A stretch of DNA of 5,635 bases, taken from Methylomonas sp. (GTDB lineage Bacteria > Pseudomonadota > Gammaproteobacteria > Methylococcales > Methylomonadaceae). The notes under the pieces were generated by a model. The model searched no databases. It saw only the letters and a list, made by a program, of their open reading frames with translations, and had not been told where the DNA came from. A program made the position numbers and the translations under genes. Shown one piece after another: positions 1 through 5,635 of this stretch (positions are counted from its first letter, which is position 1; each line of letters opens with the position of its first letter). The stretch covers positions 1-5,635 of the forward strand of contig JALSIU010000051.1 in NCBI GenBank assembly GCA_026989715.1, written 5' to 3'.

Positions 1-620
1 AATATCTCCGGAAAATAAATGGTATTACTGAGCTCATCAAAATAGTCATTTTGGTTAGCTAACGAACCACATAAAAAATTTTTTGCATTGCTGATATTAA
101 GAAACTTACGTTTCATAAAAAAATCAGGTAATGCCTCTAAAAATTGTCGATCAGGGCAGCCCATCAAATCACCTAACTGACTAAAATCACTCTCTGCTAA
201 AAATAGCGGTGTTTGTGATTCTTTTTTAAAGCCCATTAAGGCTAAATTCGCATTGCTCTTAACACAAATCCGATGGCTTAATATCGGCTCAGGTGTCGTT
301 TTAAATTGTGTTTTTTTAATATCAATATCAATTTCCTGCTCAGGCCTAACGGCATTTGCAAAAGTAAATTGATAGTTACTAAAATTTAATTGGTACTTCT
401 CAATCAGAAAATCATCATCAGTTGATTTACGATATTGCCTCACCGAATGCTCAATAAAAGACTCTAACTGAAACCCTAAAGCAATCGGCCCTTTAAACGG
501 ATTATCTTTAATTCGTTGCCATTTAGTTGCATCATGGAATAAATTGTAATCATCAGTTGCATTACGCACCACATCAATATGCAATTGCTGAAAATACAGT
601 GGAACACTCTGTTTAAGCAT
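1..620 (-). CDS. Hypothetical protein with MaoC-like hot-dog fold N-terminus, partial (C-terminus beyond window)
   Basis: The minus-strand frame is open from an ATG at 620-618 to the left edge, giving 206 residues with no stop. An in-frame TAA at 638-636 lies just upstream, so translation starts at this ATG (or a TTG one codon earlier). An AAGGAAA ribosome-binding site sits about 10 bases before the ATG. Residues 17-50 (VVRNATDDYNLFHD, then NPFKGPIALGF) resemble the start of MaoC/(R)-specific hydratase hot-dog domains, where a D..F..D.NP-like stretch precedes a G.PIA.G motif. Residues 86-130 (FANAVRPEQEIDIDI, then SNANLALMGFKK) fit the later beta strands of the fold. After residue ~145 a second segment begins that I do not recognise. 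The canonical catalytic Asp/His arrangement is not clear, so enzyme activity is unproven. It is probably co-transcribed with the metallophosphoesterase 49 bp upstream. That a protein is encoded is near certain; the fold is a moderate inference from motif likeness. Confidence 0.85.
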   Translation of the reverse strand, partial: MLKQSVPLYFQQLHIDVVRNATDDYNLFHDATKWQRIKDNPFKGPIALGFQLESFIEHSVRQYRKSTDDDFLIEKYQLNFSNYQFTFANAVRPEQEIDIDIKKTQFKTTPEPILSHRICVKSNANLALMGFKKESQTPLFLAESDFSQLGDLMGCPDRQFLEALPDFFMKRKFLNISNAKNFLCGSLANQNDYFDELSNTIYFPEI

Positions 621-630
621 CAAAAAATCA

Positions 631-637
631 TTTCCTT
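631..637 (-). promoter_or_regulatory. Ribosome binding site of the partial hot-dog-like gene
   Basis: The minus strand reads AAGGAAA here, 10 bases before the ATG at 620-618. It is the best Shine-Dalgarno match in the window. It overlaps a decoy ATG whose frame stops after three codons, and it supports the chosen start. Confidence 0.6.
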
Positions 638-669
638 ATCAATAAAAAATACTTTATATTCAACATGCT

Positions 670-1398
670 CTAAATATCAACCACTTTATGCATATCAAAC
701 CCCTCGACTTCTTTACGCCCCACATAACCGCGCGTATTCGATAAAATACGTGCGCCAGCCAAACGATAATCACCAATACTATGCGTATGTCCATGAAACC
801 AAATGGAAATCTCATACTCATGAAACAGCTCTTTTAAATCATTACAATAGGCTAGTTTTTTAATCCGATAAGGTGAGTCATACCAACTCCAATGCGTTGG
901 TGCATGATGGGTAACAACAATCGTTTTACCTTTAAATGGCTTTGCCAACTCAGATGTCAACCAAGCTTTCGACTTGGCATGCAATGCCGAAAACTGTTCA
1001 GGATTAAAAATCCCCCCCTCATACCGTATCTTTCTAAAATCATTCAAATTATGTGCTAAGGCTTCCGCTGTCTCAGCCCCTTCAATAAACAAGTCTGCCC
1101 ATAAAGAACAGCCGATAAAGCGCACATCTTCAAAAATAAAAACCTCATTTTCCAAAAAATGAACCTGCGTATTTGCAGATTTTTTTTGTAATAAAGCCAA
1201 TGTTTCATGATAAGGATATGCATAAAATTCATGATTCCCTGCGACATAGATAACAGGTTTATCCAATGCTTGTAACCACTGCACCCCTTGTTCATAAACA
1301 CCGATATCTCCTGCCGCAACAATAATATCAGCATCCGTATCAGGCGGCTCGGCAAAACCGAATTCTAAATGTATATCTGAGAAATAATTTATTCTCAT
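670..1398 (-). CDS. Calcineurin-like metallophosphoesterase
   Basis: This is a complete 242-residue protein of the dimetal Metallophos superfamily, which hydrolyses phosphomono- or phosphodiesters at a two-metal centre. All signature motifs are present in order: D8-x-H10 (FSDIHLEF), G30-D31 (AAGDIG), G54-N55-H56-E57 (AGNHEFY), H164 in VVTHHAP, and G203-H204-T-H206 preceded by H202 (FHGHTH). A GCSLWADL stretch at residues 96-103 is typical of small uncharacterised bacterial members. No signal peptide or membrane segment is visible, so it should be cytoplasmic. An in-frame TAA two codons upstream of the ATG fixes the start, and AAGG lies 11 bases before it. The gene is divergent from ispG and is followed after 49 bp, with no terminator hairpin, by the hot-dog-like gene, which suggests an operon. 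The substrate cannot be read from the sequence; nucleotides, cyclic nucleotides or phosphoproteins are all possible in this family. Confidence 0.95.
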   Translation of the reverse strand: MRINYFSDIHLEFGFAEPPDTDADIIVAAGDIGVYEQGVQWLQALDKPVIYVAGNHEFYAYPYHETLALLQKKSANTQVHFLENEVFIFEDVRFIGCSLWADLFIEGAETAEALAHNLNDFRKIRYEGGIFNPEQFSALHAKSKAWLTSELAKPFKGKTIVVTHHAPTHWSWYDSPYRIKKLAYCNDLKELFHEYEISIWFHGHTHSIGDYRLAGARILSNTRGYVGRKEVEGFDMHKVVDI

Positions 1399-1445
1399 AA
1401 GTTAAAGTACCTTACTGCAATCTATTTTTTTTATCATGGTTCATA

Positions 1446-1451
1446 TATACT
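1446..1451 (+). promoter_or_regulatory. Candidate -10 element for ispG
   Basis: TATACT matches the sigma-70 -10 consensus at five of six positions and would start transcription about 30 bases before the ispG ATG. The sequence 17 bases upstream (TATTTT at 1423-1428) is a poor -35, and there is no TGn extension, so this is only a candidate. Confidence 0.3.
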
Positions 1452-1465
1452 TTAGTGTAATTGCA

Positions 1466-1495
1466 ATTTAAGTAAAAGACCATAAACTATGTCAA
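1466..1495 (-). promoter_or_regulatory. Candidate promoter for the metallophosphoesterase operon
   Basis: On the minus strand a perfect TTGACA (1495-1490) is followed after 18 bases by TTAAAT (1471-1466), a four-of-six match to the -10 consensus. The -35 box overlaps the start codon of ispG, so the divergent transcription units would interlock. Chance occurrence of TTGACA is possible in AT-rich DNA. Confidence 0.3.
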
Positions 1496-2706
1496 TTAGC
1501 CCCAGAAAAAACACACATCAAGTTCTTGTCGGCAAGGTAAAAGTCGGCGGTCACGCCCCCATTGTCGTGCAATCAATGACAAATACCGATACCGCAGATA
1601 TTACGGCAACCGTTAAACAAGTAATGGAACTGGCCAATGCCGGCTCTGAACTCGTCAGAATTACAGTCAATAATGAAGCAGCGGCTGAGGCAGTCCCAAA
1701 GATTCGCGCACAACTAGATGCGAATGGCTTTTCTGTCCCGCTAGTAGGTGATTTTCACTTTAATGGTCATAAATTATTAGAAAAATATCCCGAGTGCGCA
1801 CAAGCTTTGGGTAAATTTAGAATCAACCCCGGCAATGTGGGTAAAGGTGCTAAAAAAGACACCCAATTTCAACAAATGATTGAATGTGCCGTCAAGTACG
1901 ACAAACCGGTACGTATTGGCGTAAACGGTGGTAGCTTAGACCAATCCGTACTCACACGCCTGCTAGATGAAAATAGAGCAAAAGCAGAACCGGAAGAACT
2001 TGCCGCCATCACGCGTGAAGCCATTATTGTCTCTGCACTAGAAAGTGCCGCTGCCGCGGAGTCATATGGCCTGCCCAAAGACCATATTATACTGTCATGT
2101 AAAATCAGCAATGTGCAAGAATTAATCAGTATTTATCAAGAACTTGCGCGCCGCTGTGACTATGCTCTGCATTTAGGATTAACTGAAGCGGGTATAGGCT
2201 CTAAAGGTATCGTTGCCTCCTCTGCCGCACTTTCCGTATTAATGCAACAAGGTATCGGTGACACCATTCGCATCTCACTCACACCCGAGCCAGGTGCAGC
2301 ACGCACCAAAGAAGTGATTGTTGGCCAAGAAATACTGCAAACTATGGGGTTTCGCTCTTTTACCCCTATGGTCATTGCCTGCCCGGGTTGTGGACGTACC
2401 ACCAGTGACTATTTTCAAAAATTAGCCATGGATATTCAAAGCTACCTACGAGAACAAATGCCTATATGGCGTGATCAATACAAAGGTGTTGAGGAAATGG
2501 AAGTCGCGGTTATGGGCTGTGTCGTCAATGGCCCTGGCGAAAGTAAAAATGCAAATATTGGCATCAGCCTACCCGGGACAGGTGAAACTCCAGTTGCGCC
2601 CGTCTATGAAGATGGTGAAAAAACAGTCACCTTAAAAGGCGAGCATATTGCAGAAGAATTTCAAGCTATTGTAGAAAACTACATCCGGCGCACTTACAGT
2701 GCCTAG
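1489..2706 (+). CDS. ispG: 4-hydroxy-3-methylbut-2-en-1-yl diphosphate synthase (flavodoxin/ferredoxin)
   Basis: IspG (GcpE) is the cytosolic [4Fe-4S] enzyme that reductively converts methylerythritol cyclodiphosphate to HMBPP, the penultimate step of the MEP isoprenoid pathway. The 405-residue protein begins with the family hallmark region (VGGHAPIVVQSMTNTDT, residues 19-35) of the TIM-barrel domain. It continues with GDFHFNGH (87-94), RINPGNVGKG (111-120) and RIGVNGGSLD (142-151), then the C-terminal iron-sulfur domain. Cluster ligands C298 and C301 (ACPGCGR), C344 (GCVVNGPGE) and E351 are all present. At 405 residues it is longer than the ~372-residue enteric enzyme; part of the extra length lies between C301 and C344 (43 residues). 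An in-frame TAA two codons before the ATG makes this the earliest possible start, and the ribosome-binding site is weak. It stands alone: the usual gammaproteobacterial neighbours (pilW/rodZ upstream, hisS downstream) are absent here. Confidence 0.99.
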   Translation: MSISPRKNTHQVLVGKVKVGGHAPIVVQSMTNTDTADITATVKQVMELANAGSELVRITVNNEAAAEAVPKIRAQLDANGFSVPLVGDFHFNGHKLLEKYPECAQALGKFRINPGNVGKGAKKDTQFQQMIECAVKYDKPVRIGVNGGSLDQSVLTRLLDENRAKAEPEELAAITREAIIVSALESAAAAESYGLPKDHIILSCKISNVQELISIYQELARRCDYALHLGLTEAGIGSKGIVASSAALSVLMQQGIGDTIRISLTPEPGAARTKEVIVGQEILQTMGFRSFTPMVIACPGCGRTTSDYFQKLAMDIQSYLREQMPIWRDQYKGVEEMEVAVMGCVVNGPGESKNANIGISLPGTGETPVAPVYEDGEKTVTLKGEHIAEEFQAIVENYIRRTYSA

Positions 2707-2710
2707 TTTT
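2690..2710 (+). terminator. Weak candidate intrinsic terminator of ispG
   Basis: GCACT (2690-2694) and AGTGC (2698-2702) can pair around a 3-base loop, with a TTTT run at 2707-2710. The stem overlaps the last codons and lies just before the TAG stop. With only five base pairs and four T residues it is weak. An odd palindrome, ATATCC-T-GGATAT (2716-2728), follows but has no T run. Confidence 0.25.
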
Positions 2711-2811
2711 CTATCATATCCTGGATATAGGTATAAGCTGATAAAAAATGCACTACCGCATCCATATAAATATAGATATAATTTAAACAACTAGCCTATG
2801 CAGGGGTGGAA

Positions 2812-2839
2812 TTGACATAACGCATCTATTTGCTACCAA
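2812..2839 (+). promoter_or_regulatory. Candidate promoter of the dynamin-like gene
   Basis: A consensus TTGACA (2812-2817) is followed after 16 bases by TACCAA (2834-2839), preceded by TGC, which makes an extended -10 configuration. The hexamer itself matches TATAAT at only three positions. A better -10-like TATATT occurs at 2846-2851 but has no -35 at the proper distance. The predicted start would fall inside the palindrome at 2841-2866. Confidence 0.4.
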
Positions 2840-2876
2840 TCTGTCTATATTTTAAAACGTAGACAGAAGCAAATAG
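2826..2876. repeat. Nested inverted repeat, possible operator or leader-RNA structure
   Basis: Outer arms CTATTTGCT (2826-2834) and AGCAAATAG (2868-2876) are perfect 9-bp complements. Inside them lies a 26-bp near-palindrome (2841-2866) whose arms CTGTCTA and TAGACAG are perfect complements and whose centre is TTTTAAAA, with only two imperfect positions per arm. No T run follows on either strand, so it does not look like an intrinsic terminator. It overlaps the candidate -10 and transcription start, where a repressor operator would sit. It could instead act as a hairpin in the leader RNA. The pairing is seen directly; the function is inferred. Confidence 0.65.
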
Positions 2877-2958
2877 TAAAATAAAATCAAAGGCGTACCT
2901 AAACTTCTCCCCTAAACAGGTCACTTCACTTCATCATCGATATAAAATGGTTTAAGCT

Positions 2959-4332
2959 ATGAGTATGCCTGAAAAATCTGTTAGCTCCTCTCTACAACAT
3001 ATAGAAATCCAACTCGCTGATAAAAACCCTGCGCTCCTACAGGCTTTTAGGCTCTATCACGAACTAGATCAAGTTGCCTATGACTTAGGACTGATTGATA
3101 TAGATGATTCATTGGCTAACAAAACCTCTTGGTCACCCGTCATTACCTTAATAGGCGATCCATCTTCAGGTCGAGATGAATTTGTCAATCAATATTTGGG
3201 CAGTCATATTCAAGATACCCATAGCCTTAATGCCCAATTTACCGTTTTGGTACACCGCGAAGGCGAAACTTCCATGTCTCTCCCCGGCACTGCCATTGAT
3301 GGTGATCCACGTTTTCCTTTCTTTCATATCAGCGAACGCCTCGAACAGCTTGAAAAAGGAGAAAGCCGCAATATTAATACTTATTTAGACCTTAAAACCA
3401 ATAACAGCCCTAAATTAAAAGATAAAACCATTATTTTAGCACCTGGTTTTGCACCCAATACCAAACCGGAAGGCGTGCAACTATTACGCGATCATGCAAC
3501 CGCCCTTTCAGACTTGGTTTTTACCTTTTTTGATGCCGACCAACCTAACTTAGAAAACTCACGCCCTGCATTAGCGCACTTTTTGAAAAAAACCACCCAA
3601 AGCCACAACCCGGGCAAATTTATTTATATCATCAATCAAAAGGCAGGCAGCACAACCCCTATCAATCTAGCTGAATGGAAAGAACAGCTAAGCATGCTTG
3701 GCCTACAATCCGGGCAATTTTTTGTACTCAAGCAAGATGCAGAATCTGAAGGCCAAAAAGCAATAGAACATAAGCTGGCGAATATAGATATTGAAAGTGC
3801 GTATCGAATCTTGCACACCTTAGAACAACACATTGATGAATTTGATTCCGTCGTTATTCATGAAGTCAAAAAAGCTATCAATCTCTGGAAAGATAGAAGC
3901 CACTTCACTTTAACCATCGTCTTAAGTTTTGTTGCCCTAACCTTAGTGGCAGGCGAAATTCAAATGGGCTTAGTCGCCTTATTACTCGACCCGTTTATTG
4001 CCTCCATCTTTTTCTTTTTATTGATTGTGCTACTGATACCACTACATATCTACAGTAGCAAAGTACATGCCAAATTTATTTCTAAAAAATTAGTCGAACG
4101 CCAAATTGAACTAGGCTTAATAGAAAATTTATCGGCCTTATTTAATAAAGGCATGACACTATGGCGCATATTAATGCCTATTCGCCAACCTGTCGGCTGG
4201 ACGAAAGATGTGCAAGAAACCTTAGCTATGATAAAAACACGCGCAAGAGGCTTAGTACAATCACTCAATAATGGCTTTGACACTAGCTTAACCAGCCAAC
4301 CGGCTAAAAAAGATACATTTTTAAACCTATAA
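2959..4332 (+). CDS. EHD/dynamin-like membrane protein with degenerate GTPase motifs
   Basis: This 457-residue protein aligns by eye with the G domain of EHD-family dynamins. A P-loop-like GDPSSGRDEFVNQYLG is at 66-81. The segment FTVLVHREGETSMSLPGTAI followed by DGDPRFPF (94-121) matches the EHD region FIAVMHG...PGNAL.VDP..PF. LAPGF (160-164) takes the place of DTPGI, DLVFTFFDADQPNLEN (185-200) that of DRIILLFDAHKLDIS, and YIINQKAG (223-230) that of VVLNKAD. The nucleotide-binding residues are lost: the P-loop Lys and Ser/Thr are R72 and D73, the switch TT is absent, the G3 Asp-Thr is L160-A161, and NKxD is broken. Two hydrophobic stretches, ~315-334 and ~337-364, predict a membrane hairpin. 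A helical, basic C-terminal ~90 residues follows, with no EH domain. An in-frame TAA two codons upstream fixes the start at M1 (or M3). The ribosome-binding site is weak. A role in membrane remodelling or scaffolding is inferred only. Confidence 0.85.
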   Translation: MSMPEKSVSSSLQHIEIQLADKNPALLQAFRLYHELDQVAYDLGLIDIDDSLANKTSWSPVITLIGDPSSGRDEFVNQYLGSHIQDTHSLNAQFTVLVHREGETSMSLPGTAIDGDPRFPFFHISERLEQLEKGESRNINTYLDLKTNNSPKLKDKTIILAPGFAPNTKPEGVQLLRDHATALSDLVFTFFDADQPNLENSRPALAHFLKKTTQSHNPGKFIYIINQKAGSTTPINLAEWKEQLSMLGLQSGQFFVLKQDAESEGQKAIEHKLANIDIESAYRILHTLEQHIDEFDSVVIHEVKKAINLWKDRSHFTLTIVLSFVALTLVAGEIQMGLVALLLDPFIASIFFFLLIVLLIPLHIYSSKVHAKFISKKLVERQIELGLIENLSALFNKGMTLWRILMPIRQPVGWTKDVQETLAMIKTRARGLVQSLNNGFDTSLTSQPAKKDTFLNL

Positions 4333-4359
4333 TTTAACCGTTCAAATCTATAAATAGCC

Positions 4360-4392
4360 AAATGAAGTGTGTTGCATAAACACACTTCATTT
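4360..4392. terminator. Bidirectional intrinsic terminator between convergent genes
   Basis: AAATGAAGTGTGTT (4360-4373) and AACACACTTCATTT (4379-4392) form a perfect 14-bp stem around the 5-base loop GCATA. The AAA/TTT ends of the stem provide short T tracts on both strands. It lies 27 bp after the stop of the dynamin-like gene and 82 bp beyond the stop of the chemoreceptor gene, so it can serve both. Longer flanking T runs are missing, so termination efficiency is uncertain. Confidence 0.75.
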
Positions 4393-4414
4393 AACCTAGC
4401 TTTTCTAGATTTGC

Positions 4415-4430
4415 AAATATTTAAATATTT
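4415..4430. repeat. AT-only 16-bp palindrome
   Basis: AAATATTTAAATATTT is a self-complementary sequence made of two copies of AAATATTT. It sits between the bidirectional terminator and the chemoreceptor stop codon. It has no GC pairs and may be only low-complexity intergenic DNA. Confidence 0.35.
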
Positions 4431-4474
4431 TTACGAAAGGTCACCTGACTTGGTCACTGCTTTCAAAGGCTAGA

Positions 4475-5635
4475 TTAAAACAAATCAATATCACCATCAC
4501 CAGCCTCAGCAACTCCTCCTTCAAAATTCTGTTTTTGTTGCAATAACAAATCAAATTTTTCCGTCATCAACAAACTATTTGATTCAATCGCTTTAAAGTT
4601 ATCTATAATTTGCGCCTGAATACTTCTATCAGTCTGCCAAGGCTGTGACAAATAATGCATCGCTAAATCCATACACTTATGCACCACTTCATGCGGATAA
4701 TGAATCTCAGCAAAAGCAGGTAAATGACTGTATTGCGCTCCCCCTGCTCCTGTCGTCAACCACAAACCGACATTACAGCTTTTATAATCTTTACCCACAA
4801 CATGTGCCGCTTCAGAATCAACGCCTGTCTCTACCGCACGGTAACCCTGTTGCACATAAATCATTTGGTGTACTTTCGCCAATGAAATTTCGCTAATCAT
4901 TTGTGTGATATTTACTTTGGCATAAGTTTGTATCGCAATATCCGATACTTTAGAAATATTTTGCTCAAATTCACTAATAGCAACCTTAGAATCATCCGTC
5001 ATGCTTGCCATATTTTCAGTTTCTGCAACAATCACCTCAGTTGCCTGAATAAAATTAGCAATAGTCGTATTAATTTTTGCGGTTGCTGACTTAGTATTTT
5101 CTGCCAAAGTCCGCACTTCATCGGCAACCACCGCAAAACCACGCCCATGTTCACCCGCTCTCGCCGCCTCAATTGCTGCATTTAAGGCCAATAAATTAGT
5201 CTGATCGGCTATTTTAGTAATCAATGAAGTAACATCAGTAATCTCTTTACTGCTTTGGCTTAACTCAATTGATGAGGCTTTCATTGAATCAATTTTACTA
5301 ATAATCTGTGTCAACTGATTAATGACGGTTCCTAAAGACGCTTGACTCGCCGAAGAAATATCCGAAGACTCCTTACTGATACTTTCAACCTGCTGCATTT
5401 GCTCAGCAATATCCGTTAAATCAGATTGCGCCTGATGCAAGCCCGTCAATAAATTTTTAGTTTTCATTTGCCCTAACTGCGCAAATAACTCATCACGCAC
5501 TGAACTAGCCTGGTTTTCTTGCATCATCCCCAAGGAAACATCAATATTTTTAAGACCCTCAGCAAAAGCACCATTAATTCCTTCTTTTTGCGCCTTGCGA
5601 TAAAAAGCAAAATTCTCTGCCGACTGGAAACATGT
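4475..5635 (-). CDS. Methyl-accepting chemotaxis protein with C-terminal CZB zinc-binding domain, partial (N-terminus beyond window)
   Basis: This is the C-terminal 386 residues of a chemoreceptor. The frame is open to the right edge, so a TTG at 5533 and ATGs just after it, which lack ribosome-binding sites, are not believable starts. Numbering from the edge, residues ~75-135 form the descending coiled coil. Residues ~139-180 are the conserved hairpin tip that contacts CheA and CheW (IADQTNLLALNAAIEAARAG, then GRGFAVVADEVRTLAE). Residues ~180-250 return. A CZB domain follows at ~254-330, with likely zinc ligands H256 (KVHQM), C287 (YKSCNVGLWL), H315 and H319 (PHEVVH). In this family the Cys can respond to zinc or to hypochlorous acid. 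The end is a Gly/Ala/Asp-rich linker and the tail GDIDLF. No transmembrane or HAMP segment is visible in this part, so a soluble receptor is possible but unproven. The sensory N-terminus is outside the window. Confidence 0.95.
   Translation of the reverse strand, partial: TCFQSAENFAFYRKAQKEGINGAFAEGLKNIDVSLGMMQENQASSVRDELFAQLGQMKTKNLLTGLHQAQSDLTDIAEQMQQVESISKESSDISSASQASLGTVINQLTQIISKIDSMKASSIELSQSSKEITDVTSLITKIADQTNLLALNAAIEAARAGEHGRGFAVVADEVRTLAENTKSATAKINTTIANFIQATEVIVAETENMASMTDDSKVAISEFEQNISKVSDIAIQTYAKVNITQMISEISLAKVHQMIYVQQGYRAVETGVDSEAAHVVGKDYKSCNVGLWLTTGAGGAQYSHLPAFAEIHYPHEVVHKCMDLAMHYLSQPWQTDRSIQAQIIDNFKAIESNSLLMTEKFDLLLQQKQNFEGGVAEAGDGDIDLF

Larger units (their letters stand above)
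2707..2958. other. Regulatory intergenic region between ispG and the dynamin-like gene
   Basis: This 252-bp stretch holds no credible gene. The only small frames, such as a 12-codon one starting at 2748, lack ribosome-binding sites. The left half is very AT-rich and contains an imperfect direct repeat (ATATAGGTATAA at 2725-2736 and ATATAGATATAA at 2770-2781). The centre carries a TTGACA box at 2812-2817 and a nested inverted repeat at 2826-2876. The right half has CCTAAAC twice (2898-2904 and 2911-2917, 13 bp start to start) and a CACTT tandem copy near 2922-2931. If transcription starts near 2846, the leader of the dynamin-like mRNA is about 110 bases long. Confidence 0.5.

Noticed and set aside
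579..863. A 94-residue plus-strand open frame
   Set aside because: It lies antisense to the partial hot-dog-like gene and the metallophosphoesterase, has no ribosome-binding site, and its residue composition is that of translated antisense AT-rich DNA.
2748..2786. A 12-codon leader peptide frame (MHYRIHINIDII)
   Set aside because: It has no ribosome-binding site, lies upstream of the likely promoter and has no attenuation-type structure tied to it.
2820..2834. A sigma-54 type promoter suggested by TTGCT at 2830-2834
   Set aside because: The required GG at the -24 position is absent at the correct spacing.
2826..2876. The nested inverted repeat as a small transposable element or an integron attC site
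   Set aside because: No target-site duplication flanks the arms, and the RYYYAAC/GTTRRRY boxes of attC are not present.
4050..4385. A 111-residue minus-strand open frame antisense to the end of the dynamin-like gene
   Set aside because: It starts inside the bidirectional terminator hairpin, overlaps a well-supported gene and shows no recognisable domain.
4439..4457. GGTCAC direct repeat (4439-4444 and 4452-4457)
   Set aside because: Two hexamers just downstream of a stop codon between convergent genes are compatible with chance, and no promoter lies nearby.
5524..5533. TTG and ATG codons as possible starts of the chemoreceptor gene
   Set aside because: The frame continues open for 34 more codons to the window edge with plausible helical protein sequence, and no Shine-Dalgarno precedes these codons, so they are internal.

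Overview
The window is AT-rich bacterial DNA carrying five protein genes, two of them cut by the window edges. The IspG of the non-enteric, roughly 400-residue type and the chemoreceptor with a CZB domain suggest a low-GC gammaproteobacterium. A Methylococcales- or Thiotrichales-like organism would fit, but that placement is inference and nothing in the window proves it. I see no rRNA, tRNA, CRISPR array, insertion sequence or phage gene.

Layout. (1) Positions 1-620, minus strand: the N-terminal 206 residues of a protein whose first ~130 residues look like a MaoC-type hot-dog fold; it runs off the left edge. (2) Positions 670-1398, minus strand: a complete calcineurin-like metallophosphoesterase lying 49 bp upstream of gene 1, so the two probably share one transcript. 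(3) Positions 1399-1488: a compact divergent promoter region. (4) Positions 1489-2706, plus strand: ispG, a housekeeping enzyme of the MEP isoprenoid pathway with all its iron-sulfur ligands. (5) Positions 2707-2958: a 252-bp gap with a perfect TTGACA box followed by a nested inverted repeat (2826-2876), probably the control region of the next gene. (6) Positions 2959-4332, plus strand: a 457-residue EHD/dynamin-like protein with two transmembrane segments near its C-terminus, in which every nucleotide-binding motif is degenerate. It looks like a membrane-anchored pseudo-GTPase. (7) Positions 4360-4392: a perfect 14-bp hairpin between convergent genes, a likely bidirectional terminator. (8) Positions 4475-5635, minus strand: the C-terminal 386 residues of a methyl-accepting chemotaxis protein with a zinc-binding CZB domain; its 5' end lies beyond the right edge.

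The genes do not form one pathway. ispG is metabolic and stands without its usual gammaproteobacterial neighbours. The dynamin-like gene is transcribed alone from its own region. The chemoreceptor belongs to another transcription unit facing it. The most unusual item is the dynamin-like pseudo-GTPase together with the dyad-rich region in front of it.
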